64,000 nt of DNA, from assembly GCF_001691555.1 (NCBI RefSeq), contig NZ_MAYN01000008.1, forward strand, positions 2,568,892-2,632,891, read 5' to 3'. The stretch is from Pantoea eucrina (GTDB lineage: Bacteria > Pseudomonadota > Gammaproteobacteria > Enterobacterales > Enterobacteriaceae). The first letter of the stretch is position 1. Each line of letters opens with the position of its first letter. Below the pieces are notes generated by a model. That model was given only the letters and a program-made list of their open reading frames with translations. It was not told where the DNA came from and did no database searches. The translations under genes were made by a program, and so were the position numbers. Positions 9,197 through 17,563 of the stretch are shown here, one piece after another.

Positions 9197-10115
9197 GGGG
9201 GCGCATTCATGCGTCCCGGGTTTATGGCGCGCACGGTACTACTCGCCGTGAATGGCATCATCGGATCCGATGCGGGAATTAACACGGGCGTCATGAATGA
9301 CGTCATCGAATCCGGTGCAGGCATCGGCCAGGGCGTCATTAATGACGCCCCTACAGGGTAATGCAGGGGGCGCATTCATGCGTCCCGGGTTTATGGCGCG
9401 CACGGTACTACTCGCCGTGAATGGCATCATCGGATCCGGTGCGGGAATTAACACGGGCGTCATGAATGACGTCATCGAATCCGGTGCGGGAATTAACACG
9501 GGCGTCATGAATGACGTCATCGGATCCGGTGCGGGAATTAACACGGGCGTCATGAATGACGCCCCTACGGAGTAATGTAGGGGGCGCATTCATGCGCCCC
9601 TGGTTTATGGCGCGCACGGTACTATTTGCCGTGAATGGCATCATCGGATCCGGCGCGGGAATTAACACGGGCGTCATGAATGACGTCATCGAATCCGGTG
9701 CAGGAATTAACACGGGCGTCATGAATGACGTCATTGAATCCGGTGCAGGAATTAACACGGGCGTCATGAATGACGTCATTGAATCCGGTGCAGGCATCGG
9801 CCAGGGCGTCATTAATGACGCCCCTACGGGGTAATGTAGGGGGCGCATTCATGCGTCCCGGGTTTATGGCGCGCACGGTACTATTCGCCATGAATGGCAT
9901 CATCGGATCCGGTACGGGAATTAACGCGGGAGTCATGAATGACGTCATCGAATCCGGTGCAGGCATCGGCCAGGGCGTCATTAATGACGCCCCTACAGGG
10001 TAATGCAGGGGGCGCATTCATGCATCCCGGGTTTATGGCGCGCACGGTACTATTCGCCATGAATGGCGACCCTACGGGGTAATGCAGGGGCGCATTCATG
10101 CGCCCCCGGGTTTAC
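9197..10115. repeat. Two-level tandem array of REP-like palindromic units
   Basis: About 920 bp between the convergent genes yjbB and gntU. Each block is a 66-bp header (GGGGGCGCATTCATGCG...), n copies of a 45-bp unit (GGATCCGGTGCGGGAATTAA...), and a 58-bp tail ending in GACGCCCCTAC plus an 8-bp linker. Blocks start at 9197, 9366, 9580, 9839 and 10008, with lengths 169, 214, 259, 169 and 79. That is n = 1, 2, 3, 1, and a collapsed last block that has lost 90 bp. A final half palindrome reaches the gntU stop. Junctions pair two palindromes with GTAG feet facing each other, as in BIMEs. It is not coding: 169 is not a multiple of 3, so open frames shift at each block. Confidence 0.95.
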
Positions 10116-11452
10116 GATAACAGACTAAACGCAATCATGCCGACGACAGCGCCGGTGGTGCCGAGAATGGTCTCCATCAGCGTCCAGGTTTTCAGCGTCT
10201 CGCCCTCAGTGGCACCGGTAAAGCGGCCAAACAGCCAGAAGCCGGCGTCATTGACGTGGCTGATAATGATTGAACCACCGCCAATGCAGATAGAGAGCGC
10301 CGCCAGCTGCGCGCCGCTGTAATGCAGCGGTTCGATCACCGGCATCACCAGACCCACGGTGGTCAGACAGGCCACGGTTGCAGAACCCTGAATCACCCGG
10401 ATGGCCCCCGCCAGAATAAAGCAGGCCAGCGCAATCGGCATACCGGCACCGGTCAGCGCGTGCCCCAGCACCGGCCCCACGCCAGAGTCGACCAGCACCT
10501 GCTTAAAGACGCCGCCGGCACCGATCACCAGCAGAATAATGCCAGCGGGCTGCAGCGCGCTGCCGCATACCTGCATCACCTTCTCTTTATCCATGCCCTG
10601 CCGGTACGCCAGACCATAGATCGCCACCAGCAGCGCCAGCAGGATCGCGGTAAACGGATGGCCGATAAACTCCAGCCATTCGTAAAGCCGGGTATCCGGC
10701 GTGGTAAAGCGGGCACCGATGGTTTTCAGGCCAACCAGCAGCAGCGGGAACAGAATCAGAGAGAGGCTGAAACCAAATGAGGGCAGCTTCCCCTCGCCTA
10801 CCTCCGGCTGATGATCTTCCGGCGGTGCGCTGAAGCTGACGTGCCGGGCGATCAGGCTGCCAAACAGCGGCCCGGCGATCAGCATGCCCGGGATGGCTGC
10901 ACAGAGTCCCAGCAGGATCATCCAGCCAAAATCAGCGTGCATTTGTGCTGCCAGCAGCATCGGCGCAGGTCCCGGCAGCAGAAACGCCGCCGCCGCCGCC
11001 ACGCCGGCAAACAGCGGGATCACCAGCTTCACCAGATTGTCATGAGTGCGGCGCGCCACCGCAAAGGCGATGCTGATCAGCAGCACGACTGCGACTTCAA
11101 AAAACAGCGGCAGCGCACAGATCAACCCGGCAATCCCCATCGCATAGTGCGCCCGGCTTTCGCCAAAGGTTTTCAGCATCCGGATAGCGATCTGATCTAC
11201 CGCACCGGTTTCATGCAGGATTTTGCCAAACATGGCGCCAAGCGCCACCACAATGGCAAGAAAGCCCAGCGTGCCGCCCATGCCTTTTTGCATGGTGTCG
11301 GCGATCTGATCGAGCGGCATTCCGGAGAAGAGCCCGGCGCCGATAGAAACTAACATCAGGGCGACAAAGGCGTGCATACGCGCTTTCATTACCAGAAACA
11401 GCAGCAGCAGGACAGAGCCTGCTGCGGTTAACACCAGCGTTGCGGTACTCAT
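10112..11452 (-). CDS. gntU: Low-affinity gluconate permease GntU
   Basis: 446 residues with about 12-14 hydrophobic segments, GntP family. The N-terminus MSTATLVLTAAGSVLLLLFL and the stretch GMGGTLGFLAIVVALGAMFG match E. coli GntU rather than GntT or IdnT. It imports gluconate by proton symport across the inner membrane. It is translationally coupled to gntK: the gntK stop and gntU start overlap as TAATG. Its stop codon lies at the very edge of the repeat array, so the 3' untranslated region would consist of array sequence, which may terminate or stabilise the message. Confidence 0.95.
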   Translation of the reverse strand: MSTATLVLTAAGSVLLLLFLVMKARMHAFVALMLVSIGAGLFSGMPLDQIADTMQKGMGGTLGFLAIVVALGAMFGKILHETGAVDQIAIRMLKTFGESRAHYAMGIAGLICALPLFFEVAVVLLISIAFAVARRTHDNLVKLVIPLFAGVAAAAAFLLPGPAPMLLAAQMHADFGWMILLGLCAAIPGMLIAGPLFGSLIARHVSFSAPPEDHQPEVGEGKLPSFGFSLSLILFPLLLVGLKTIGARFTTPDTRLYEWLEFIGHPFTAILLALLVAIYGLAYRQGMDKEKVMQVCGSALQPAGIILLVIGAGGVFKQVLVDSGVGPVLGHALTGAGMPIALACFILAGAIRVIQGSATVACLTTVGLVMPVIEPLHYSGAQLAALSICIGGGSIIISHVNDAGFWLFGRFTGATEGETLKTWTLMETILGTTGAVVGMIAFSLLS

Positions 11453-11991
11453 TACTCGCCCTTGTTGATTGCATCCCTGATGGTCGCAACCGTAGCCGCA
11501 ACAACGTCATCCAGCGAGTGATTGATATCCACCATCAGGACGTCAGCCTCATCTGTGCCAGGTTCCTGCAGCGTGGCAAACTGCGTCACCAGCATCTGCG
11601 GCTTAAAGAAGTGGCCTTTACGGGCTTTGAGACGGGTTTCAATCGTATCAAAATCGCCTTTCAGGTAGATAAACTTCAGGTTGTGATTGCCCTGACGCAG
11701 AATGTCGCGATAGGACTTTTTCAGCGCTGAGCAGACGATAATTGACACCGCCTGAGTGCGCTGCATGGCAAAAGCCGCGTCGTTCAGCGCCTGCAGCCAC
11801 GGCTGGCGATCGTTATCATCCAGCGGATGGCCTTCCGCCATTTTCATGATATTGCTGCGCGGATGGAGGAAATCCCCGTCCAGAAAGGCGGTATTCAGTT
11901 CGTGTGAGACCCGATTAGCGACGACAGACTTTCCGCTGCCGGATACACCCATCAGGATAAAAACGTGATGTGATGAAGATGGCGTGATCAT
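11452..11991 (-). CDS. gntK: Gluconokinase GntK
   Basis: 179 residues (E. coli 175). The P-loop GVSGSGKS is at residues 15-22; LDGDFLHP (37-44) and VCSALKKSYRD are family signatures. It phosphorylates gluconate to 6-phosphogluconate, feeding the Entner-Doudoroff and pentose phosphate pathways. First gene of gntKU; a GntR operator lies 31-46 bp upstream of its start codon. The start MITPSSSHHV is preceded by GGAG. Confidence 0.97.
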   Translation of the reverse strand: MITPSSSHHVFILMGVSGSGKSVVANRVSHELNTAFLDGDFLHPRSNIMKMAEGHPLDDNDRQPWLQALNDAAFAMQRTQAVSIIVCSALKKSYRDILRQGNHNLKFIYLKGDFDTIETRLKARKGHFFKPQMLVTQFATLQEPGTDEADVLMVDINHSLDDVVAATVATIRDAINKGE

Positions 11992-12021
11992 AGTTTTGCG
12001 CTCCGGCAGCTTATTCTGCCA

Positions 12022-12037
12022 ATGTTACCGATAACAA
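12022..12037 (-). promoter_or_regulatory. GntR operator upstream of gntKU
   Basis: ATGTTACCGATAACAA matches the enterobacterial GntR palindrome ATGTTA-N4-TAACAT in 15 of 16 positions. It is 31 bp before the gntK start and is expected to block gntKU transcription until gluconate binds GntR, whose gene is the next one upstream. Confidence 0.85.
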
Positions 12038-12132
12038 ATCTGTCATTCATTGTCGGAGTGCGTTCCGATGCTGACAACCCTCGGCAGCCGGAAAAGCGTA
12101 AAAGTGTGAAGTGACGCATATAATCGCTAAAA

Positions 12133-13128
12133 TCAGATGCTGTCACCTTCAGCGATTTCAAAGCCGATATCGAGCGGGCCGCTGAAGGCGTAATCGCCAC
12201 CAATGCGCCCCAGCAGCATGGCGGCCGCTTCGCGCCCCATGCGTTCGCGCGGCGTCAGCACGGTTGCCAGGCGTGGCGTCACCACCTGCGTAATGTCATG
12301 CCCGTGAAAGCCCGCAATCGCCATCTGCTCCGGCACGCGCAGCCCCTGACGCTGGCACTCAAACATGGCCCCTACCGCCAGGTCATCATTGGTACAGAAC
12401 AGGCTGTCCGTTGCCGGATAACGCTTCTGCGCCTCGCACAGCAGCTGCGCGCCGGCGCTGAAGGAAGAGGCGTCTTCCATCATCACGCTATGCGGTATCA
12501 GGCCCGCCTCGCGCATCGCCTGTTCATATCCCTGCTGCTTCTGCAGCGTACGCTCATCCAGCCGTGCCCCCAGGTAGACCGTGTGGCGATGCCCTTTTTT
12601 CAGGATAGCCTGCGTCATCTGCCGCGCCGCTTCGACATTGTCAAATCCCACCGCCATATCAAGACACGGCGTAACGCTGTCCATTATCTCAATAACCGGG
12701 ATCCCGGCCACCTCCAGCATGCGCAGCGTGCCGGTGGTATGGGTGCGTTCGGTTAAGATCACCCCGTCAATATTCCAGCCCAGCAGCGAGCGCAGCTGTC
12801 GCTCTTCTTTTTCCGGGTTGTAGCCAAAGTGCGCCACCAGCGTCTGATATCCCGCCTCATCGGTCACGGTTTCAATGCCACGCAGCACGTCAGCAAAAAC
12901 CTGGTTGGTCAGGGAGGGCAGCAGCACGCCAATGGCGCGGCTGGTGGCGTTTGAGAGCATATCGGGTGCACGATTAGGGATGTAGCCCAGCTCATCCAGC
13001 GCAACGGCAATCTTGTCACGCAGCGCCGCAGAGACGCGCTCGGGGTCGCGCAGGTAGCGACTGACGGTCATTTTGGTGATGCCGACGCGATCGGCGACGT
13101 CCTGTAATACCGGTCTTTTCTTCTTCAT
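12133..13128 (-). CDS. gntR: Gluconate-utilisation repressor GntR (LacI family)
   Basis: 331 residues, the E. coli length, from MKKKRPVLQDVADRVGITKM. Residues 6-30 are the LacI-type helix-turn-helix, followed by the hinge and a periplasmic-binding-protein-like sensor domain (ATSRAIGVLLPSLTNQVFAD). It represses gluconate uptake and catabolism genes and releases DNA on binding gluconate. The start was chosen over upstream in-frame codons because it aligns with the family and has AGGTG upstream. gntKU follows 141 bp downstream on the same strand with its own operator. Confidence 0.97.
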   Translation of the reverse strand: MKKKRPVLQDVADRVGITKMTVSRYLRDPERVSAALRDKIAVALDELGYIPNRAPDMLSNATSRAIGVLLPSLTNQVFADVLRGIETVTDEAGYQTLVAHFGYNPEKEERQLRSLLGWNIDGVILTERTHTTGTLRMLEVAGIPVIEIMDSVTPCLDMAVGFDNVEAARQMTQAILKKGHRHTVYLGARLDERTLQKQQGYEQAMREAGLIPHSVMMEDASSFSAGAQLLCEAQKRYPATDSLFCTNDDLAVGAMFECQRQGLRVPEQMAIAGFHGHDITQVVTPRLATVLTPRERMGREAAAMLLGRIGGDYAFSGPLDIGFEIAEGDSI

Positions 13129-13226
13129 CGTATGCACCTGAGGCCAGAGATACGCTGAGTTTATCACTATTTTTACCGCTTCCGCGTCTGATGCCCGTCT
13201 GCACCCAGGGCGGACCGCCTGCGGAT

Positions 13227-13315
13227 AAAAAAAAGCCAGCACGCAGGCTGGCTAAACAATACCGGAAGCAATGTGAGCAATGTCGTGCTTACCACAGCTG
13301 TCAGGCCGGGCTCGC
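13227..13315 (-). ncRNA. ryhB: Iron-responsive small regulatory RNA RyhB
   Basis: The minus strand contains the RyhB seed core CACGACATTGCTCACATT at about nucleotides 30-50, followed by the CCGGTATTGTTTAGCCAGC segment and a terminator stem AGCCAGC / GCTGGCT with a 7-nt U-run. With the start placed by the Fur box/-10 alignment (13315) the RNA is 89 nt, against about 90 in E. coli. RyhB pairs with Hfq and represses iron-using proteins (sodB, sdh, iron-sulphur enzymes) under iron limitation. Location between gntR and ggt agrees with K-12. The first ~25 nt differ from E. coli; the core and terminator are nearly unchanged. Confidence 0.95.
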
Positions 13316-13317
13316 AT

Positions 13318-13336
13318 GACAATAATAATCATTATC
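13318..13336 (-). promoter_or_regulatory. Fur box over the ryhB promoter
   Basis: On the minus strand GATAATGATTATTATTGTC matches the 19-bp Fur consensus GATAATGATAATCATTATC in 16 positions. It ends 3 bp before the inferred ryhB start and overlaps the -10 region, so Fe-Fur would block RyhB synthesis when iron is sufficient. Confidence 0.92.
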
Positions 13337-13474
13337 ATTCGCGTCTGTAAACCCCGTTGCCGGTTTTTATTCATCCGATGCCAGAACTGGCTGAGATCGG
13401 ATAGAATTTTCCCGGCCTGCAGGGAAACGCCATGCGCCAGAATACCGTTCGTTATGCTGAGTCAGCGACGCAGA

Positions 13475-13494
13475 CGGCGCACCGGCGTGCGCCG
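13475..13494 (-). terminator. Hairpin after ggt
   Basis: A perfect 8-bp stem CGGCGCAC / GTGCGCCG with a 4-nt loop starts about 10 bp after the ggt stop. There is no U-run on the minus strand, so it is a weak candidate terminator or mRNA stabiliser. Confidence 0.5.
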
Positions 13495-13503
13495 CCGCAG
13501 CGG

Positions 13504-15255
13504 TTAATAACCGGCGCTGAGATCGTCGACGGAACGCGGATCGGACGCGCCGTAGCGCATGCCGTCCGGCCCAATCATGATGCTCTGCGTGCTGCCCATT
13601 GCAGGCATCACCTTCACGTGCTGGCCTTTGGCTTCCAGCAGCCGCAGCGTATCAGGACTGAAGCCTTTCTCCACGCGCAGCTGATCGGGCAGCCACTGGT
13701 GATGAAAACGCGGGGCGTTAGTTGCTTCCGCCACGTTCATCCCAAAATCGATGCTGTTAACCACCATCTGCAGCACGGTCGTGATGATCCGGCTGCCGCC
13801 CGGACTGCCGGTGACCAGCCAGGTTTTCCCCTCTTTTGCCACAATCGTTGGTGACATTGAGGAGAGCGGACGCTTCGCCGGCTGAATCGCATTCGCCTCA
13901 CCGCCGACCAGACCGTAGACGTTTGGCGTACCGGGCTTCGCGGAGAAATCATCCATTTCATTGTTCATCAGGATGCCGCTGTTGCCCGCCACGATCCCGC
14001 TGCCAAAGTAGGTGTTCAGGGTATAAGTCACTGCCACGGCGTTGCCCGCTTTATCCACCACAGAGAAATGGGTGGTCTGATTGCTCTCATACGGTGCCAG
14101 TTTACCCGGTTTAATCTCTGATGACGGCCGCGCTTTGCTGACATCGATCTGCTGCACCAGGGTTCTGGCGTAAGCTTTGCTGGTCAGCGCCTGCTGCGGC
14201 ACTTTGACGAAATCGGGATCGCCAAGATACTCGGAGCGATCGGCATAGGCGTGCTTCTCCGCTTCTGCCATAACCTGCATGGCATCTGCGCTGCCGAAGC
14301 CCCACTTCGTCAGGTCGAAATTCTCCAGAATATTCAGGATCTGCACAATGTGGATCCCGCCGGATGAGGGAGGCGGCATAGAGAACACTTCATAGCCGCG
14401 ATAGGTGCCGCTGACCGGTTTGCGCTCCACGGCACGATAAGCAGCAAGATCGGCTTTGCCAATCAGCCCGCCATGCTGTGCCATCTCACCCGCGATCTCA
14501 TCAGCAATACGGCCTTTATAAAATGCGTCTGCCCCCTGCTGCGCAATCAGCTGCAGGCTGCGGGCCAGGTTCTTCTGCACCAGCCGATCGCCTTTCTGAT
14601 AAGGTTTACCGTCCGCTTTATAAAAAATTGCCCGGCTGGTGGCGTAATTGATCAGATTCTCTTTGCCATAGGTGGCGAGATCGTCCGCCAGCGCGTCGTT
14701 GACGATAATACCGTCGCGTGCCAGCCTGATAGCCGGGGCCAGCAGCGTGCGCAGCGGCAGCGTGCCATACTTCTGTGCCGCCAGCGCAAATCCTGCCACC
14801 GTGCCCGGCGTACCCGACGCCAGGTGCGAAGTAAGCGATAACTTACTATCCGCGTTGCCCTGCTTATCAAGGAACATATCGCGCGAGGCGCGCGCCGGCG
14901 CCATTTCACGAAAGTCGATAGCAGCAGTGCGTCCGGAAGCGGTGCGCAGCAGCATAAAGCCGCCGCCGCCGAGATTACCCGCCTGCGGATGAGTAACCGC
15001 CAGCGCAAAGCCCACGGCGATCGCCGCATCCACTGCATTACCACCCTGCTTAAGGATCTCCACGCCCACCTGCGTTGCCATAGCGTCCACCGAAGCAACC
15101 ATGCCGTGCTGCGCTTTCACCGGATGAAAGGTGTCGCTGTCAACGCCGTAAGAGACAGGCGGTGCACTGGCGGGCGCGGCGGCGGCCCCCTGCACCACGG
15201 TAAAACTCATTAACATCGCCCAGCTCAACTGGCGCAACCTGCCTGCTGTCTTCAT
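13504..15255 (-). CDS. ggt: Gamma-glutamyltransferase Ggt (periplasmic)
   Basis: 583 residues (E. coli 580). A signal peptide of about 26 residues ends at GAAAA. The autoprocessing site precedes Thr394 in SNQTTHFSVV; this Thr becomes the N-terminal nucleophile of the small subunit. MPPPSSGG (293-300) and GSPGGSRIITT are family signatures. It hydrolyses gamma-glutamyl bonds and transfers gamma-glutamyl groups, allowing use of glutathione and gamma-glutamyl peptides in the periplasm. It stands alone on the minus strand; the promoter lies in the 200 bp shared with divergent yhhA. Confidence 0.97.
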   Translation of the reverse strand: MKTAGRLRQLSWAMLMSFTVVQGAAAAPASAPPVSYGVDSDTFHPVKAQHGMVASVDAMATQVGVEILKQGGNAVDAAIAVGFALAVTHPQAGNLGGGGFMLLRTASGRTAAIDFREMAPARASRDMFLDKQGNADSKLSLTSHLASGTPGTVAGFALAAQKYGTLPLRTLLAPAIRLARDGIIVNDALADDLATYGKENLINYATSRAIFYKADGKPYQKGDRLVQKNLARSLQLIAQQGADAFYKGRIADEIAGEMAQHGGLIGKADLAAYRAVERKPVSGTYRGYEVFSMPPPSSGGIHIVQILNILENFDLTKWGFGSADAMQVMAEAEKHAYADRSEYLGDPDFVKVPQQALTSKAYARTLVQQIDVSKARPSSEIKPGKLAPYESNQTTHFSVVDKAGNAVAVTYTLNTYFGSGIVAGNSGILMNNEMDDFSAKPGTPNVYGLVGGEANAIQPAKRPLSSMSPTIVAKEGKTWLVTGSPGGSRIITTVLQMVVNSIDFGMNVAEATNAPRFHHQWLPDQLRVEKGFSPDTLRLLEAKGQHVKVMPAMGSTQSIMIGPDGMRYGASDPRSVDDLSAGY

Positions 15256-15456
15256 CCTGCCACCATCCTTTTCAGTTGTTTACATTTGTTATTTAGTAAT
15301 GCAAGTGTTTGCTAATGCAGTAAAAACATACCACTTAACGCAAATTGCACGCACGCCCGATTTCAGGCTTTGTGATATCGCATAAACTTATGATCAAGAC
15401 GCAGACTGCCTGCAGGCAGCCTGTTTACACAGCAGGTCAGACGACCGGAGGGAATA

Positions 15457-15753
15457 ATGAAACCATGGCTTATTGCGCTGGCAGCCCTGCTGCCGCTGAG
15501 CGGTATGGCGAACACGCTGAATAATAACAATGTGAATCAGCCCGGCTATAACCCAAGCCAGCAGCGTATGCAGACGCAGATGCAGACCCAGCAGCAGCAG
15601 CAGCAGCGCCTGCTGCATCAGGATCAGCAGCGGCAGACGCAAAATATGCAGCGGCAGCTGCAGGAAAAACGCGACAGTACCCGGCAGCAGGTGCTGCAGT
15701 CGCAGCCGGGTCAGAATACGCAGCAGAACGGCACAATGCCGAATAGTAACTAA
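15457..15753 (+). CDS. yhhA: Secreted Q-rich DUF2756 protein YhhA
   Basis: 98 residues, with GGAGGG before the ATG. A signal peptide [18 protein letters not shown] is followed by a mature part rich in Gln, Asn and Arg; residues about 37-75 are almost entirely polar with a run of six Gln. The opening [21 protein letters not shown] resembles E. coli YhhA, which is longer (about 146). The function is unknown; a periplasmic, disordered protein is likely. Its stop codon overlaps the convergent ugpQ stop by 3 bp. Location between ggt and ugpQ matches K-12. Confidence 0.85.
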   Translation: MKPWLIALAALLPLSGMANTLNNNNVNQPGYNPSQQRMQTQMQTQQQQQQRLLHQDQQRQTQNMQRQLQEKRDSTRQQVLQSQPGQNTQQNGTMPNSN

Positions 15754-16493
15754 CTGAAGTCGGGACCAATGATGTCAATGCGGTCGGTGCAGATGGCATC
15801 CACACCCCAGTTCAGCAGCTCGCGTGCACGCGCGGGCTGATTAACCGTATACACCAGGATACGCAGCCCGGCTGCTTTCAGCCGCGCTGTGCGCTCTGCG
15901 TCGAGCAGCCGGTAATTCAGGTGAATCGACACGCATCCCAGCCTGGCGGTCAGTGCCTGCCATGCGTCATCCCACTCATCCAGCAGCAAACCACGCGGCA
16001 GCTCCGGAGCGGCCTGCTGTGCCGCTGCCAGCGCGTCAGGTGAAAATGAAGAGAGCAGCGGGGGTATCTGCCCCTGCCAGAGCTTACGGGCAGCCAGCGC
16101 CACGGCAGCACCTGTCTCAGCGTCGGTGCCGGTGGTCGGTTTGATCTCAATATTTGCCATCATCCGGTGCTGGCGACAGCGCGCCGCCACATCTGTCAGC
16201 AGCGCCAGCGGTTCGCCCGTAAATGCCCGGCCGAACCAGTCGCCGGCATCGAGCTGTGCCAGCTGCGACCACGTCTGCTCGCCTGCCACGCCCCAGCCGT
16301 TACTGGTGCGATCGAGCGTGTCATCGTGCAGCAGAAAGATCTGTTTATCCTGCGAGAGTTTGGCATCAAACTCAATCATGGTATGGCCATAGCGCGCGCC
16401 GGTATCAATCGCCGCCAGCGTATTTTCCGGGGCGAGTTTACCGCCGCCGCGATGGGCCACAATTTTCGGGTAGGGCCAGTTGTTGTCACTCAT
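15750..16493 (-). CDS. ugpQ: Glycerophosphodiester phosphodiesterase UgpQ
   Basis: 247 residues, cytoplasmic GDPD family. The HRGG motif (14-17), PENT (22-25) and IEFDAKLS supply catalytic and metal-binding residues; [11 protein letters not shown] is also conserved. It cleaves glycerophosphodiesters, at the Ugp transporter, to glycerol-3-phosphate and an alcohol. The start [10 protein letters not shown] overlaps the ugpC stop as ATGA, which supports it over a longer open frame. Last gene of ugpBAECQ. Confidence 0.96.
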   Translation of the reverse strand: MSDNNWPYPKIVAHRGGGKLAPENTLAAIDTGARYGHTMIEFDAKLSQDKQIFLLHDDTLDRTSNGWGVAGEQTWSQLAQLDAGDWFGRAFTGEPLALLTDVAARCRQHRMMANIEIKPTTGTDAETGAAVALAARKLWQGQIPPLLSSFSPDALAAAQQAAPELPRGLLLDEWDDAWQALTARLGCVSIHLNYRLLDAERTARLKAAGLRILVYTVNQPARARELLNWGVDAICTDRIDIIGPDFS

Positions 16494-17563
16494 TCCAGAC
16501 GTTTTCCATGTACAGAATCGAAGAAGTGTAACGCATCCGGCGGCAGATGCAGCCACAGCGTGCTGCCCGCCTGCGGACGTTCGCTGTGCGGCAGCCGGAC
16601 CACCAGCCGCGCCTGGCCAAGATGGCCATGAGCAAGGTTATCTGCGCCGAGGATCTCCAGCGTATCGATCACCAGTGGCACGCCGCCTGCTTCACGTGAA
16701 GAGAGATGGATATGCTCAGGACGAATGCCGAGCGTCACCGTCTGGTTAGCCCACTGCGGCCGTCTCCCGCCCAGTGGCAGGCTGTTCAGGGCATCCAGCG
16801 TAAAGTGCGTGCCGTCGCGGCTGATCTGCCCTGGCAGCAGGTTCATCGCCGGTGAGCCGATAAAAGCGGCGACAAACTGGCTGGCCGGACGCTCATAGAC
16901 CTCTACCGGCGTGCCAACCTGCTCCACAATCCCTTTATTCATCACCATCACCCGCTCTGCCAGCGTCATCGCTTCAACCTGATCGTGCGTAACATAGAGG
17001 CTGGTGGTTTTCAGGCGACGGTGCAGCTGCTGCAGTTCAAGGCGCATCTGCACGCGCAGCCGCGCATCAAGGTTAGACAGGGGTTCATCGAACAGGAATA
17101 CAGCCGGCTCACGTACGATAGCGCGTCCCATCGCCACGCGCTGCCGCTGGCCGCCTGAAAGTTCACGCGGTCGCCGGGTCAGCAGGTGATCAAGTTCCAG
17201 ACTGCGCGCGGTTTCCAGCACGCGCTGAGCGATCTGCGCTTTACTCATGCCGCGGATCTTCAGGCCATAGCCCATGTTTTCGCCTACCGTCATATGCGGG
17301 TAGAGCGCATAGTTCTGAAACACCATCGCGATGCCGCGATCTTTCGGCTCCATCTCCGTGACCCGCTGCTCAGCAATAAAAATGTCGCCGGAGCTGACGC
17401 GCTCCAGTCCGGCCACCATACGCAGCAGCGTCGACTTACCGCAGCCGGAGGGCCCCACCATCACCATAAACTCTCCCTCGTTGATGGTAATGGTCAGCGG
17501 CTGGATCACCGCATTTTTGCCGTCATACGATTTTGTCACGCTCTGTAAGGTTACGCCTGCCAT
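16490..17563 (-). CDS. ugpC: Glycerol-3-phosphate ABC transporter ATPase UgpC
   Basis: 357 residues. Walker A is GPSGCGKST (37-45), the signature is [14 protein letters not shown] (about 135-148), and Walker B is VFLFDEP. A C-terminal TOBE-type regulatory domain as in MalK-like importers follows. It powers uptake of glycerol-3-phosphate and glycerophosphodiesters through UgpA/UgpE. It abuts ugpE without a gap and overlaps ugpQ by 4 bp. Confidence 0.97.
   Translation of the reverse strand: MAGVTLQSVTKSYDGKNAVIQPLTITINEGEFMVMVGPSGCGKSTLLRMVAGLERVSSGDIFIAEQRVTEMEPKDRGIAMVFQNYALYPHMTVGENMGYGLKIRGMSKAQIAQRVLETARSLELDHLLTRRPRELSGGQRQRVAMGRAIVREPAVFLFDEPLSNLDARLRVQMRLELQQLHRRLKTTSLYVTHDQVEAMTLAERVMVMNKGIVEQVGTPVEVYERPASQFVAAFIGSPAMNLLPGQISRDGTHFTLDALNSLPLGGRRPQWANQTVTLGIRPEHIHLSSREAGGVPLVIDTLEILGADNLAHGHLGQARLVVRLPHSERPQAGSTLWLHLPPDALHFFDSVHGKRLE

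Larger units (their letters stand above)
13129..13503. other. gntR-ggt intergenic region containing ryhB
   Basis: 375 bp holding, in minus-strand order from ggt, a hairpin after the ggt stop, the Fur box, the ryhB gene and then about 100 bp forming the gntR promoter region. In K-12 this interval also contains yhhW, yhhX, yhhY and yrh genes; none is present here. Confidence 0.85.

Noticed and set aside
9239..10099. Open frames of 72-146 codons with a 15-residue repeat (MTPVLIPAPDSMTSF) on both strands of the repeat array
   Set aside because: The 45-bp unit is a multiple of 3, so it stays open in several frames by chance; the 169-bp block is not, so frames break or shift at each header. No ribosome-binding site or family similarity.
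13227..13253. Terminator hairpin first taken as the end of ggt
   Set aside because: It is the 3' end of the RyhB gene: the conserved RyhB core and a Fur box lie directly upstream on the same strand.
13280..13507. 75-codon plus-strand frame between gntR and ggt
   Set aside because: It covers ryhB and its Fur box in antisense; the Ile run comes from the Fur box sequence. No ribosome-binding site.
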